This document shows positions 30,920 to 40,321 of a stretch of DNA of 43,119 nucleotides, one piece after another (within the stretch, counting starts at the first letter, position 1; every line of letters begins with the position of its first letter). This DNA comes from Bacteroidaceae bacterium (GTDB lineage Bacteria > Bacteroidota > Bacteroidia > Bacteroidales > Bacteroidaceae). Made by a program: the position numbers and the translations under genes. The notes below the pieces were generated by a model. That model was not told the origin of the DNA. It did no database searches and saw only the letters and a program-made list of their open reading frames with translations. The stretch is from positions 1 through 43,119 of the forward strand of contig JAFXXQ010000018.1 in assembly GCA_017542145.1 (NCBI GenBank). Reading direction: 5' to 3'.

Positions 30920-31876
30920 TCAATTCTTTTTTTCAGACAGGGCGACGGTTTCGATGTTGCGGCGCAAACCGTCGTATTTGGCACGTTTGACGGCACTTTC
31001 GCTAAAAAGTCCTTCGTATTCTTCGGGTGTCAACGTCTTCCAGTCTTCCCTTCGCATGCCAAGCAAAGCATCGGATGCCTGAAAGGATTTCTCGTTTGTC
31101 GGCGAGGCAAAACGATTCCACGGACAAGCCTTCTGGCAGCAGTCACAGCCGTAGATGTGATTGCCTAAATGGGCGTAAAAGTCCGATGGAATGGGCGATT
31201 TTTGCTCAATGGTCAGGTAGCTAATGCATCGTCGGGCATCCATGCTCGTCGTGCCATCTGCGTGGAGGGTAAGGGCTCCTGCTGGGCAGGCATCAATACA
31301 TCGGTGGCAGGTTCCACAGCGAGATGGTGAAGGAACATCAGGGTGCAAGGCAAGGTCTGTAATGATGAGGCCGAGGAAGAACCAACTGCCCATACCTGGG
31401 ATGATGAGAAGATGATTGCGCCCTTCCCATCCCAATCCGGCACGCTGTGCCCAATAGCGCTCGAGCACGGGGGCGCTATCTACAAAAACACGCTGTTCTC
31501 CCAAAGGAGCAGGTTCTCCGTGTTGTTTTCGCAAGTTGTTAATGTATTCCAGCAGTTGGAAAAGTTTCTCCTTGACTACGATGTGGTAATCTTTGCCGTA
31601 GGCATAGTAGGCAATCTGCCATTCCTCTTTAGGTATTTGTTCGGCTGGATAGTAGTTCATGGCCGTAACAATAATACTCTTGCAGCCTGGCACGAGCTTT
31701 GTAGGGTCGAAGCGTTTTTCCAGATTACGGGCAAGATAGCCCATATCGCCTTGACGGTTCTCCTCTATCCAACGTTCATAAGCCGCTTGGGTAACTGCAT
31801 CTACGGCTTCGGCCTTTGCTATGCCACAAGCAGCAAAGCCAAGTTCATGAGCCTTATTTTTTATAGAGGATTCCAT
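30920..31876 (-). CDS. queG: Epoxyqueuosine reductase
   Basis: The 318-residue enzyme carries out the last step of queuosine synthesis, reducing epoxyqueuosine in tRNA with cobalamin and two Fe-S clusters. The N-terminal B12-binding part includes AHELGFAACGIAKAE and VPGCKSIIVTAMNYYP. The two cluster motifs are CGTCHRCIDACPAGAL and CDCCQKACPWNRF, and CISYLTIEQKSPIP lies between them, as in QueG. The length is a little shorter than E. coli QueG, without the long C-terminal HEAT extension. It lies 94 bases after the DUF2723 gene, with an inverted repeat in the gap. Confidence 0.95.
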   Translation of the reverse strand: MESSIKNKAHELGFAACGIAKAEAVDAVTQAAYERWIEENRQGDMGYLARNLEKRFDPTKLVPGCKSIIVTAMNYYPAEQIPKEEWQIAYYAYGKDYHIVVKEKLFQLLEYINNLRKQHGEPAPLGEQRVFVDSAPVLERYWAQRAGLGWEGRNHLLIIPGMGSWFFLGLIITDLALHPDVPSPSRCGTCHRCIDACPAGALTLHADGTTSMDARRCISYLTIEQKSPIPSDFYAHLGNHIYGCDCCQKACPWNRFASPTNEKSFQASDALLGMRREDWKTLTPEEYEGLFSESAVKRAKYDGLRRNIETVALSEKKN

Positions 31877-31879
31877 GAT

Positions 31880-31972
31880 AAATGAAGAATGAAAAATGAA
31901 TCATAAAATGTCTTGTATGCCGCATACTGATGGCAATGCTATTTATTCTTCATTTTTCATTCTTCATTTTTT
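31880..31972. repeat. Inverted repeat ATGAAGAATGAAAAATGAA / TTCATTTTTCATTCTTCAT
   Basis: ATGAAGAATGAAAAATGAA (31882-31900) is the exact reverse complement of 31949-31967, with partial pairing extending to about 31905 and 31943. It fills the gap between the DUF2723 gene and queG. The right arm touches the DUF2723 stop codon. Confidence 0.9.
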
Positions 31973-34900
31973 ATACTTTCAGCCTGTCGTTATAGGCGTT
32001 GAAGATCTTTTCCAGCTTGGATGTATAAAGTTCCACAACGTCGTTGTTTTCAGCCTGCTCCATATAGCGGACCAGACGGAGCAGCGTGTCGATATTATCG
32101 CGGCAGCTGGTCGCATTGAGCAGGAACTGGCGTTGCGAAAGGCTGAGATACCAGGTGGCGTACTCCACTTCGTTGTCAGCCATCTGGCAGAGGATTTCAA
32201 GCCCCTTCTCCTTCTCGCCCAACTGGATGTAGTTGAGTGCCATGATATGAGAGTAGCTCATTACATAGCTGTGCGGTAGGTTATAGGCGGGCAGCTCTTC
32301 TTCGCATTTGTTCAGAATAGCCAGGGCTTTTTCGTCCTGTCCTTCAGCCAGCAGCTGGTTGGCCAAGAGGACAAACAAACGGCGATGGGTATAAGCCATG
32401 CGAGAAATGGTCTCGTCAAGATAGATACCCTTTGTATTCATGCCTCCGAACTTGTAGCGGTTCATCAGGTTGTCGTACATCTTCTCGCTGTCGATGGTGA
32501 ACTCTACGCGAGCGTTATCGACATAGCCCAATTCATCGTAGTTGAATGGCGTGATGCGATATGCCAGACCCTCCTGCACGAAGAAGGGCTCCAAACCGAG
32601 GCGGTTCTCCGAGCCGACAGTCATTGCCATGTAAAGGGGGCGTTCCCAATTGCATTGGGCCAGCATCTCCAGCATCATCAGGTCATTCTTATAAATGCGG
32701 CGACGTCCCGTAAGAGGGATGTTCATGCGGCTGGGCATCTTATTCATGGTCTCCTCGTCTGTAGCTCCGCGGAACTCGTTGGGGATAAACATACCTGAAC
32801 GGAGAATAGCGGCTTTGTCGAGGGTGATGAAGACGGTGTCGGTGGGGATGTAGTGAAGCGTCTCATCGGTATTCTGTACCCAGTATTTGAGGATGTTCTT
32901 CAGTTCGAAAGGTTCCGCACCAAAGCGTGTGGCAGCAGCCTCGGGGTTCTTCTCATAAAGCGAGAGGACTGACTTCTTGGCCTCGGGACGAATCTCGATA
33001 GCATCGTTCCATCCCTCCACATATTGTACGCGTGGCCAGGTGATGGGGACGCTGGGTGACTTGTAGGCGGGACGGCGCATCTGGTCGATGTACCATGGTG
33101 TCTGCAGGTAGCTGAGGTTGCAGACACGGGTATCTGTACGGTATTCCTCCGTCTCTTGGTTGTACCAAAGAGGGAAGGTGTCGTTGTCACCATTGGTGTA
33201 GATGATGGGGTATCCTTGGTCGGGCAGGGTGTTCAGGTAGTTCTGCCCGAAGTCGCGGCACATATAGCGATGGCTGCGGTCGTGGTCATCCCATGTCTGA
33301 CTTCCCATTTGGATGGGTACGAGAATACAGACGAGCGTGGCCAGGACGGCGGGCATGAGGTCGTTCTTCTTGAATAGTTTCTTCAGCCATTCAGCCACGG
33401 CGGCTACAGCCAGTCCAATCCAGATTGTGAAAGCGTAGAATGAGCCTGCGTAAGCATAGTCACGTTCACGCGGCTGTTGCGGCGTCTGGTTCAGGTAGAG
33501 CACGATGGCGAGACCTGTCATGAAGAAGAGGAAAAATACCACCCAGAACTGCTGTACACCATGCCGTCCGCGACGGAACGCCTGCCAGCACAAGCCAATA
33601 ATACCGAGAATCAGCGGCAGACCGTAGAAGACGTTACGGCCCTTGTTCTCCTTCAGCTCGGTGGGCAGCAGCGTCTGGTCGCCGACGAGGTACTTGTCGA
33701 TGAAGTTGAAGCCGGTAATCCAATTACCATGCTCAATCTCACCATAGCTGCAGATGTCGTTCTGACGTCCTACGAAGTTCCAAAAGAAGTAGCGCCAGTA
33801 CATGAAGTTCACCTGGTAATTGAAGAAGAAAGCCAGATTCTCTGCCATAGTGGGGATGGTAAGCGTCTGTTTCTCGCCGCAGTAGTCGTAGCTCACTTTC
33901 TTGCCCTTGATGCCACCCGGCACCCATTGGTCGTAGAGGTTGGTCTGCTGGGGGCCATAGTGCGAGTGGGGCTCGCTATACATACGAGGGAATACCATGT
34001 TCTGCGCGTAAATGTATTTGTCGCGGTTGCTCACCACAATGTATTTGTCCTTCTCATCAGGGCTGGTCTTCTCTTTTTTGCCATAGATGGGGGCGCCCTT
34101 TTTGGTGACGGGCACGCAATAGCGGCCATCGACCTTCCATTTCACTTTTGAAGCATACGTCTGGCCGTAGAAAAGAGGAGTTTGTCCGTATTGTTCACGA
34201 CCCAGATAATCGCCCAGAGTAAAGATGTCTTCAGGGCTGTTTTGATCCATCGGCGTGTTGGCTGTGGAGCGGACGACGATGAGTGCATAGGACGAATAAC
34301 CTACCACCATTACCGTCAGACACATCAGAGCCGTATTCATCACGCGCGTGTAATCCTTTTTGTTTGTAAACAGGAACCATGCCAGCACACTCAAAATGAC
34401 GATGCCGATAAGAATACTGCTCACACCATGTCCAAAGAACGGAATGCCCAGTAATGCTATACTAAGCAAAAAACTGATTTTCTGAGTGGCCTTATTTTCT
34501 TTATAGGTAAGGATAATGCTCCATACAAGACAGGCCACGAGCAGGATAATATAAATGATGAGACCTGTGTTGAAAGGCATATGCAGGCTGTTGACGAAAA
34601 GCAGTTCGAACCATCCGCCTACCTTTACGATGCCAGGCACGATACCATAGAGTACGACGGCCACCAGCACGGCTGATACGGCCAATGCCCCAACTGTACC
34701 CCAGAAGCGTTGTTTGCCAGTTCCTTCTCCTTTGTTCTCTCCCCGCTTGAAGTACCAGACCAGCACGATGGCAGGAATACAAAGCAGGTTCAACAAGTGA
34801 ACGCCGATGGAAAGACCCACCATGTAGGCAATCAGGATAAGCCAGCGGTCGGCATAAGGCTGGTCGGCCACATCCTCCCACTTTAAGATAAACCAGAAAA

Positions 34901-35369
34901 CAATGGCTGTAAAGAACGAACTGTAGGCATACACCTCGCCTTCGACGGCGCTGAACCAGAACGTGTCGCTAAACGTATAAGCCAACGAACCCACAATGCC
35001 AGCACCCATGATGGTCATCAGCTGGCCGATAGTCATCTCCCCGCCCTTACCGCACACTAACTTTTTCGTCAGGTGCGTAATGCTCCAGAAGAGGAACAGG
35101 ATGCAACCCGCTGAGAGTAGCGCCGACATAATGTTCACCATCCGGGCCACTTGCGACGGGTCACTCACAAATTGTGAGAAGATGTTGGCTGTCAGCATGA
35201 AGAACGGTGCCCCTGGTGGGTGGCCTACCTCCAGCTTATAGCCCGTGGTGATAAACTCCGGGCAATCCCAGAAACTGGCGCTCGGTTCGATGGTCAGGCA
35301 GTATACTACTGCCGCCACGGCGAACATAATCCAACCCACAAGGTTGTTAATAAATCTGTATGATTTCAT
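31971..35369 (-). CDS. DUF2723 (GT117-type) multi-pass membrane protein
   Basis: The 1132-residue protein begins MKSYRFINNLVGWIMFAVAAVVYCLTIEPSASFWDCPEFITTGYKL, the DUF2723 signature with the membrane helix followed by an acidic FWDCPEF loop, as in GT-C glycosyltransferases. About ten further membrane segments run to residue ~690 (for example AFTIWIGLAVAAVAEWL). A soluble region follows, with a C-terminal TPR-like helical region (EEELPAYNLPHSYVMSYSHIMALNYIQLGEKEKGLEIL). The family is widely conserved in Bacteroidetes and is placed in GT117; links to protein O-glycosylation are proposed. It lies 38 bases after tyrS on the same strand. Confidence 0.9.
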   Translation of the reverse strand: MKSYRFINNLVGWIMFAVAAVVYCLTIEPSASFWDCPEFITTGYKLEVGHPPGAPFFMLTANIFSQFVSDPSQVARMVNIMSALLSAGCILFLFWSITHLTKKLVCGKGGEMTIGQLMTIMGAGIVGSLAYTFSDTFWFSAVEGEVYAYSSFFTAIVFWFILKWEDVADQPYADRWLILIAYMVGLSIGVHLLNLLCIPAIVLVWYFKRGENKGEGTGKQRFWGTVGALAVSAVLVAVVLYGIVPGIVKVGGWFELLFVNSLHMPFNTGLIIYIILLVACLVWSIILTYKENKATQKISFLLSIALLGIPFFGHGVSSILIGIVILSVLAWFLFTNKKDYTRVMNTALMCLTVMVVGYSSYALIVVRSTANTPMDQNSPEDIFTLGDYLGREQYGQTPLFYGQTYASKVKWKVDGRYCVPVTKKGAPIYGKKEKTSPDEKDKYIVVSNRDKYIYAQNMVFPRMYSEPHSHYGPQQTNLYDQWVPGGIKGKKVSYDYCGEKQTLTIPTMAENLAFFFNYQVNFMYWRYFFWNFVGRQNDICSYGEIEHGNWITGFNFIDKYLVGDQTLLPTELKENKGRNVFYGLPLILGIIGLCWQAFRRGRHGVQQFWVVFFLFFMTGLAIVLYLNQTPQQPRERDYAYAGSFYAFTIWIGLAVAAVAEWLKKLFKKNDLMPAVLATLVCILVPIQMGSQTWDDHDRSHRYMCRDFGQNYLNTLPDQGYPIIYTNGDNDTFPLWYNQETEEYRTDTRVCNLSYLQTPWYIDQMRRPAYKSPSVPITWPRVQYVEGWNDAIEIRPEAKKSVLSLYEKNPEAAATRFGAEPFELKNILKYWVQNTDETLHYIPTDTVFITLDKAAILRSGMFIPNEFRGATDEETMNKMPSRMNIPLTGRRRIYKNDLMMLEMLAQCNWERPLYMAMTVGSENRLGLEPFFVQEGLAYRITPFNYDELGYVDNARVEFTIDSEKMYDNLMNRYKFGGMNTKGIYLDETISRMAYTHRRLFVLLANQLLAEGQDEKALAILNKCEEELPAYNLPHSYVMSYSHIMALNYIQLGEKEKGLEILCQMADNEVEYATWYLSLSQRQFLLNATSCRDNIDTLLRLVRYMEQAENNDVVELYTSKLEKIFNAYNDRLKV

Positions 35370-35407
35370 GTTAATCTATTTATCCTTTTAATCCTTGAGA
35401 CAAAGGT

Positions 35408-36700
35408 TTACTCTGCGATGAGGAGGTAGTAGTTCTTTTTGCCACGCTGGGCGAGAAGGTACTTGCCGCTGATGAGATCGGTTGTTGAGAGCGTCTGGTC
35501 AAAAGTCTCGAGTTTTTGCTTGTTGATGCTGATGCCTCCGCCTTGTGCCATTTTGCGCATTTCGCCTTTGGAGGGGAAGACGGGGGCGTCGTCAGTCAAC
35601 AGGTCGATAGCTTTGACTCCGCTTTCCAATTTGCTCTTTGCTACCTTGAATTGGGGAACGCCTTCAAAGACAGCCAGCAGGGTACGCTCGTCGAGGCGGA
35701 CGAGGGCGTCGTGGGTATTGTTTCCAAAGAGGATGCCGCTTGCTTCGACAGCTGCGTTGTAATCGGCTTCGCTATGAACCATGCAAGTGACCTCCTTAGC
35801 CAGACGTTTCTGCAGTAAACGCAGATGGGGAGCCTCGGCATGTTCAAGAACGAGGGCATCAATCTCTTCCTTAGGTAAGGAAGTGAAGATTTTGATGTAC
35901 TTGACGGCATCTTCGTCGCCTACGTTAAGCCAGAACTGGTAGAATGTGTAGGGGCTAGTATATTCAGCGCTGAGCCAGATATTGCCGCTCTCAGTCTTGC
36001 CAAACTTACCGCCATCGGCCTTGGTGATGAGGGGGCAGGTAAGTGCAAAGACCTCTCCTCCATTAGTGCGGCGGATGAGTTCGGCACCTGTGGTGATGTT
36101 GCCCCACTGGTCGCTGCCGCCCATTTGGAGCTTGCAACCCTTATGCTCATAGAGGTATAGGAAGTCGTAGCCCTGCAGAAGCTGATAGGTGAATTCGGTG
36201 AAGGAGAGGCCGTCGCGTGCTTCGCCGTTGAGGCGTTTCTGCACACTATCCTTGGCCATCATGTAGTTGACGGTGATGTGCTTGCCGATGTCGCGTGCGA
36301 AATCAAGGAAGGTAAAGTCCTTCATCCAATCATAGTTATTGACCAATTCGGCATGATTGGGGGCATCGCTGTCGAAGTCGAGGAAGTGACTGAGTTGCTT
36401 TTTAATACACTCTACATTATGGCGCAATGTCTCCTCGTTAAGCAGATTACGCTCCTGGCTTTTGCCGCTGGGATCGCCAATCATGCCTGTTGCTCCACCA
36501 ATGAGTGCCAAAGGCTTATGGCCGCAGCGTTGTAGGTGTCGCAGCATCATAATGCCGCAAAGGTGTCCGATGTGTAGTGAGTCAGCTGTAGGGTCGATGC
36601 CCACATAAGCTGTAACCATTTCCTTGTTTAATAACTCTTCTGTGCCTGGCATCATGGAGTGAATCATGCCGCGCCAGCGCAATTCTTCTACAAAGTTCAT
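35408..36700 (-). CDS. tyrS: Tyrosyl-tRNA synthetase
   Basis: The 430-residue class I enzyme charges tRNA-Tyr. It has [18 protein letters not shown] (HIGH motif at ~44-47), [29 protein letters not shown], and the KMSKS-type loop [16 protein letters not shown]-terminal S4-type RNA-binding domain follows ([21 protein letters not shown]...). Length and motif order match bacterial TyrRS. It has its own promoter at 36773-36780 and is followed after 38 bases by the DUF2723 gene. Confidence 0.97.
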   Translation of the reverse strand: MNFVEELRWRGMIHSMMPGTEELLNKEMVTAYVGIDPTADSLHIGHLCGIMMLRHLQRCGHKPLALIGGATGMIGDPSGKSQERNLLNEETLRHNVECIKKQLSHFLDFDSDAPNHAELVNNYDWMKDFTFLDFARDIGKHITVNYMMAKDSVQKRLNGEARDGLSFTEFTYQLLQGYDFLYLYEHKGCKLQMGGSDQWGNITTGAELIRRTNGGEVFALTCPLITKADGGKFGKTESGNIWLSAEYTSPYTFYQFWLNVGDEDAVKYIKIFTSLPKEEIDALVLEHAEAPHLRLLQKRLAKEVTCMVHSEADYNAAVEASGILFGNNTHDALVRLDERTLLAVFEGVPQFKVAKSKLESGVKAIDLLTDDAPVFPSKGEMRKMAQGGGISINKQKLETFDQTLSTTDLISGKYLLAQRGKKNYYLLIAE

Positions 36701-36772
36701 GAAATATCTATTATTTAGCGATTTATAATTAACTGCTTGGTTGATTATAGATGATGGACTCGTTTTCGGCTG

Positions 36773-36780
36773 CGAAGATA
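36773..36780 (-). promoter_or_regulatory. -7 box of the tyrS promoter
   Basis: On the minus strand TATCTTCG fits TAnnTTTG with one mismatch. An upstream TTTTC lies in the expected window but is weak. It separates tyrS from the preceding tatD cluster. Confidence 0.55.
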
Positions 36781-36806
36781 CAACCTTTTTTTTGAAAAGA
36801 CAACAT

Positions 36807-37442
36807 TTAGCTGTTTAAAAGGTGCAAAACGTTGTCGTTCACTTGCTGTTTTAGCACTTGGACAGGAAGGTTGAGCTGGCGGGAAACGTCGGCATAGAGT
36901 TTTTCAAGCAGTTCGGGATGGTCATCGCTTTCCAAAAAAAACTCGTCCAAGGGAAGTGATAATAATGTGTCGAGACGGTAGTGCAAGCCTAATGAAAGGT
37001 GACATCCAGCAAGAATATATTGCCGAGCCTGTTCGGGTCCTCCACGAAAACCATGGATGAGCCAAGGTTGTGTGGTGCGTAGTTTACGCCGAACGGCCAA
37101 TATCTCAGACATACAATGGACATCATGGATGACCGGTTTTTTCCCGATGGAAAGGGCGATTTTTAGTTGCTCAACGAATACCGAACGCTGAATATCCAAC
37201 GCTGGTCCACGCAATTTGTCAAGTCCCATTTCGCCCAACATCCAAATTTGCCTTGAAGCATCGGACGAGAGTATGAGGCGTAATTGTTCAAGTTGCTTTT
37301 GTCCGTCTTCTGTGATGTCCCATGGATGTATACCAAGGGTATAGCGTTGACCCGGCTGTGGCTGCCATTTGTCGACATTAGTGCTGACGATAGCCGTTCC
37401 TGGCTGCTGGGGCAGGGCGTGTGTATGTACGTCAAGAATCAT
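36807..37442 (-). CDS. TatD family metal-dependent hydrolase
   Basis: Start ATG 37442 gives 211 residues; the frame extends to 37535 but that would lie inside yidD. The TIM-barrel metal ligands are seen in order: [11 protein letters not shown] (HxH), [11 protein letters not shown] (Glu), KPVIHDVHC (His), WLIHGFRGG (His) and [11 protein letters not shown] (Asp). TatD proteins are nucleases or hydrolases, often involved in DNA fragment handling. The chain is about 50 residues shorter than typical TatD (~260), but all ligands are present. It overlaps the end of yidD by 11 bases, so it is translated with it. Confidence 0.88.
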   Translation of the reverse strand: MILDVHTHALPQQPGTAIVSTNVDKWQPQPGQRYTLGIHPWDITEDGQKQLEQLRLILSSDASRQIWMLGEMGLDKLRGPALDIQRSVFVEQLKIALSIGKKPVIHDVHCMSEILAVRRKLRTTQPWLIHGFRGGPEQARQYILAGCHLSLGLHYRLDTLLSLPLDEFFLESDDHPELLEKLYADVSRQLNLPVQVLKQQVNDNVLHLLNS

Positions 37443-37767
37443 TGGGTTCGGTTGGAGGAAGGGCTCCCCACATTTCCTTTTTATAGTAGAAAAAACAGAA
37501 CTTATCAGGTACGGGATCGTAGCCGAATCCGCCAAAGGGATTGCATCGTAGGAGACGATAGACCAACAGCCAAAGCCCCTTCAGGGGACCATGTTTCTTC
37601 ATAGCTTCTACGGCATACTGCGAACATGAGGGGGTGTAACGGCAACGTGAAGGAAACAACGGAGAGATGAGGCGCTGATACACTCGGATGGGTAGTATCA
37701 GCAGTCCTATAAAAAGCTGGCGTAGTGCACGCCATACTCTGTATGTGATTTTATCTGGCCGACTCAT
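37432..37767 (-). CDS. yidD: YidD membrane protein insertion efficiency factor
   Basis: This small protein of 111 residues has an amphipathic hydrophobic N-terminal segment ([18 protein letters not shown]). The conserved YidD block is present: [29 protein letters not shown], then [24 protein letters not shown]. The family aids YidC-dependent membrane insertion and lies on the cytoplasmic face. It overlaps rnpA by 17 bases and tatD by 11, the usual rnpA-yidD pairing. Length is close to that in other Bacteroidetes. Confidence 0.94.
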   Translation of the reverse strand: MSRPDKITYRVWRALRQLFIGLLILPIRVYQRLISPLFPSRCRYTPSCSQYAVEAMKKHGPLKGLWLLVYRLLRCNPFGGFGYDPVPDKFCFFYYKKEMWGALPPTEPNDS

Positions 37768-38230
37768 GTTCTAACGTTCTGACAATACGTGAAAGGGCTG
37801 TAGACACATGTTCCTCAAGCTCGGCAGCTGTGGCAGCTTCATTTGTCAGGTAAATGAAGGCCAATGTGATGGATAAATGGTGCGTTGAAGCAAAGGCAAC
37901 CAAAGGGCTTTTCTTTTTGCGGTAGGCCTCGCGCAGCAGACGTTTAATTCGATTTCGGTCAACGGCATGGTGGAACCTCTTCTTGGGAACAGAAATGAGC
38001 AATTTAGGCAGTATGCAACCTGAACGGGAAGTGGAATCCGAAAGAGAAGGCGCCTCCACGGATTTAAAAATCACCCGAAGTGGAAAAACGGAAAAGGAAT
38101 TACCTTTTCCGTCGAAGAGCCAGTCAATAGCTATTTGACTGCACAGCCGCTCGGCCTTTGTAAAAGTGTGGTTAACGGCCAACGGGTTACTTGCTTTGAT
38201 CTTCTGCCATTTTTGCAAGAAACTGGTCAA
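37751..38230 (-). CDS. rnpA: Ribonuclease P protein component
   Basis: The protein subunit of RNase P assists the catalytic RNA in 5' maturation of tRNA. Key features are [18 protein letters not shown] (the substrate-cleft strand and helix), [28 protein letters not shown] with the RNR motif, and a C-terminal helix, [17 protein letters not shown]. The start at 38230 makes 159 residues with a 44-base overlap with hemD; a TTG at 38182-38180 just after the hemD stop would give the more usual shorter protein. The start is unsettled. Confidence 0.92.
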   Translation of the reverse strand: MTSFLQKWQKIKASNPLAVNHTFTKAERLCSQIAIDWLFDGKGNSFSVFPLRVIFKSVEAPSLSDSTSRSGCILPKLLISVPKKRFHHAVDRNRIKRLLREAYRKKKSPLVAFASTHHLSITLAFIYLTNEAATAAELEEHVSTALSRIVRTLEHESAR

Positions 38231-38978
38231 GTGCCATCGTCATAGAGGGGGCCTTTGCCGTAGGTGCTTCGAGGTCGAGGCGAATGTTATGATCGCGGAT
38301 GGCTTGTGCTGTAGTAGGGCCGAAACAACCAATAAGCAACTTTCGCTGGGTAAACTTGGGACGATTCTCCAGCAAAGAGGTGATACCGGCGGGGCTGAAG
38401 AAAATCATCATGTCGTACCCGCTCAGCTCACGAGGCTTGAAAATCTTGCTCACGGTGCGATACATGACAGCTTCAGAGTGCTTGATACCATGGGCATCAA
38501 GGGCGTTCTTAATTTCATCGTTGTGAACACTCGACTGCGGCAGGAAATAGGTTTCTTCGGGGTGTTTGAGGATGACGGCCAGCAGACTGTCGAACTTGCC
38601 GGTAGTGCCAAAGAACACTTTGCGTTTGCGGTACTGGACGTACTTCTGAATGTAGAGCGAAACGGTTTCGGTGATGCAAAAATACTTCAACGAGTCGGGG
38701 ATACTGACGCGCATTTCCTGACAGAGCTGGAAAAAATGGTCAATGGCATGACGCGAAGTGAATATGATAGCTGTATGTTCAGGCAAGATGGATACCTTTT
38801 GGGCGCGGAATTCCTTCGGCGACACACTCTCTACCTGAATGAACTGCTTGAAGTCAATTTGCACGTTGTATTTCTGGGCAATCTCATCGTAGTATTTTTT
38901 TGCTTCTGCTCCTTGAGGTTGCGAAACCAAAATGCGTTTTATGACTCTTTTTTCTGTTTCCGTATTATTTCCTTTCAT
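38187..38978 (-). CDS. hemD: Uroporphyrinogen-III synthase
   Basis: The 263-residue protein of the HemD fold closes hydroxymethylbilane to uroporphyrinogen III. The family is poorly conserved; the supports are the two-domain layout with IKRILVSQPQGAEAKKYYDEI at the start, AIIFTSRHAIDHFF, then YDMMIFFSPAGITSLLENRP and LIGCFGPTTAQAIRDH, which is the typical 'G-xTTA-A' segment. It follows the DUF4271 gene by 15 bases and overlaps rnpA. In Bacteroidetes this gene order (DUF4271, hemD, rnpA, yidD) is recurrent, which supports the call. Confidence 0.85.
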   Translation of the reverse strand: MKGNNTETEKRVIKRILVSQPQGAEAKKYYDEIAQKYNVQIDFKQFIQVESVSPKEFRAQKVSILPEHTAIIFTSRHAIDHFFQLCQEMRVSIPDSLKYFCITETVSLYIQKYVQYRKRKVFFGTTGKFDSLLAVILKHPEETYFLPQSSVHNDEIKNALDAHGIKHSEAVMYRTVSKIFKPRELSGYDMMIFFSPAGITSLLENRPKFTQRKLLIGCFGPTTAQAIRDHNIRLDLEAPTAKAPSMTMALDQFLAKMAEDQSK

Positions 38979-38993
38979 AAGATAACCATCTAA

Positions 38994-39695
38994 TTATAAA
39001 CCTTTTTGAACAAAAAACTTCCCGATGACAAGGAGAGGAATCCATTCGAGCGTGCAAAGGTACAACAATAATTGTAAACCGCCATATTTTTTTACAAAAA
39101 AGATGTGAAATGCTTTGACAGACAGCCAGGTTTCGGCCACAGCCGCCATTGTGAGTGCGATAATGGAATGAGTGGATGCTGATAGGTTGAAGAATGTGCC
39201 AACTACAGCGAAAGGGTATAACGCAATACCCGAGATAATGAACGTATCAGTAAAAACTTGATTCCAGGCTAAAGTCTGCGCGGGAGTAAAAAGGATGGCA
39301 TTGATGATGTTGAACAGAATAGTTTTTATCAATAGCCATGTAATTGCTCCGACTGCACTCCATAGCAGCATATTCAATAGATCAGCATGCGAAGATATTA
39401 TGCCTGTGGCATAAAGCACGTTTGCCAAGCAAAGGGAGAAACTAATGCAGGCTTGAACGATGAGTAGGATACGTATATAGATGGAACGTGAGGATCGGAC
39501 TTCGTCGGAGAAACGGCGTGAGTGTCCGAGGGAATAACCAGCAAAAAGTTGTCTTAGATAGCAGTTCTTGTCAGTAATGGCGATTACCAACAGAAGGCCA
39601 GCAAACAGTAGGACAATGATGAATATATCGTCATTGACGGGGGCAAACGGTTGTGACGTCCACCTTTCAAAGGCTTGTATCATCGGATTGTCCAT
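38994..39695 (-). CDS. DUF4271 membrane protein
   Basis: The 233-residue protein has about six hydrophobic segments: IFIIVLLFAGLLLVIAI, ISFSLCLANVLYATGI, LLWSAVGAITWLLI, FIISGIALYPFAVVGTFF and others, with a basic stretch between the first two. This matches DUF4271 proteins, which are encoded next to hemD in Bacteroidetes; their function is unknown. It is 15 bases from the LOG-family gene and 15 bases before hemD, so it is part of one transcript. Confidence 0.85.
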   Translation of the reverse strand: MDNPMIQAFERWTSQPFAPVNDDIFIIVLLFAGLLLVIAITDKNCYLRQLFAGYSLGHSRRFSDEVRSSRSIYIRILLIVQACISFSLCLANVLYATGIISSHADLLNMLLWSAVGAITWLLIKTILFNIINAILFTPAQTLAWNQVFTDTFIISGIALYPFAVVGTFFNLSASTHSIIALTMAAVAETWLSVKAFHIFFVKKYGGLQLLLYLCTLEWIPLLVIGKFFVQKGL

Positions 39696-39710
39696 CGATA
39701 TTGCTGTTTA

Positions 39711-40289
39711 TTATATAGCGGCAAACTTGCGGATACTTTTATCCCATTTGGGAGTAGTAAGTACCATTTCCACAGCTTCCTCAGGAGTAGAGGCCACACG
39801 CCAGATGTCGGCATGAATGTTGCGCATGAAGTGTTCATTAACAGCCATCTGTAACTGATCCAAAAGAGGGGTATAGTAGCCTTCGTGATTGAGAATAACG
39901 ATGGGATTCAGGTAGAGGCCGAGTTGTTTCCATGTGATAACTTCAAGTAACTCCTCCAATGTTCCACAACCGCCAGGCAAGGCTATGCAGCCGTCGGTGA
40001 TGTTGGCTATAGTCTGTTTGCGTTCGTGCATGTCAGCTGTAACGATGAGCTCGCTAAGTCCCGTATGGTGCCATCCTTCGCGAACCATGAACTCAGGGAT
40101 AACACCAACGACTTCGCCACCAGCCTCGAGAGCAGCATTCTCAACGCTATTCATAAGACCGAGGTTGCCGGCACCTGTGACAATACCCACGCCACGTTCT
40201 GCCAGCAAGTGTCCTACCTCTTCGGCGGCTTTGAAAAATGATTCTCGAATCTGTGTGCTTGAAGCACAATAAACCGCTATCCGCTGCAT
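39711..40289 (-). CDS. LOG family protein (TIGR00730)
   Basis: The 192-residue Rossmann-like protein has the LOG signatures GAGNLGLMNSVENAALEAGG near residue 45 and PGGCGTLEELLEVITWKQLG near residue 103 (PGGxGTxxE). The family hydrolyses nucleoside 5'-monophosphates with release of the base, the plant members activating cytokinins; the bacterial role is probably purine-nucleotide salvage or related. It lies 32 bases downstream of ahcY. Confidence 0.93.
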   Translation of the reverse strand: MQRIAVYCASSTQIRESFFKAAEEVGHLLAERGVGIVTGAGNLGLMNSVENAALEAGGEVVGVIPEFMVREGWHHTGLSELIVTADMHERKQTIANITDGCIALPGGCGTLEELLEVITWKQLGLYLNPIVILNHEGYYTPLLDQLQMAVNEHFMRNIHADIWRVASTPEEAVEMVLTTPKWDKSIRKFAAI

Positions 40290-40321
40290 AAAACTATAAT
40301 CTTAATATCGTAGCCCTTGAT

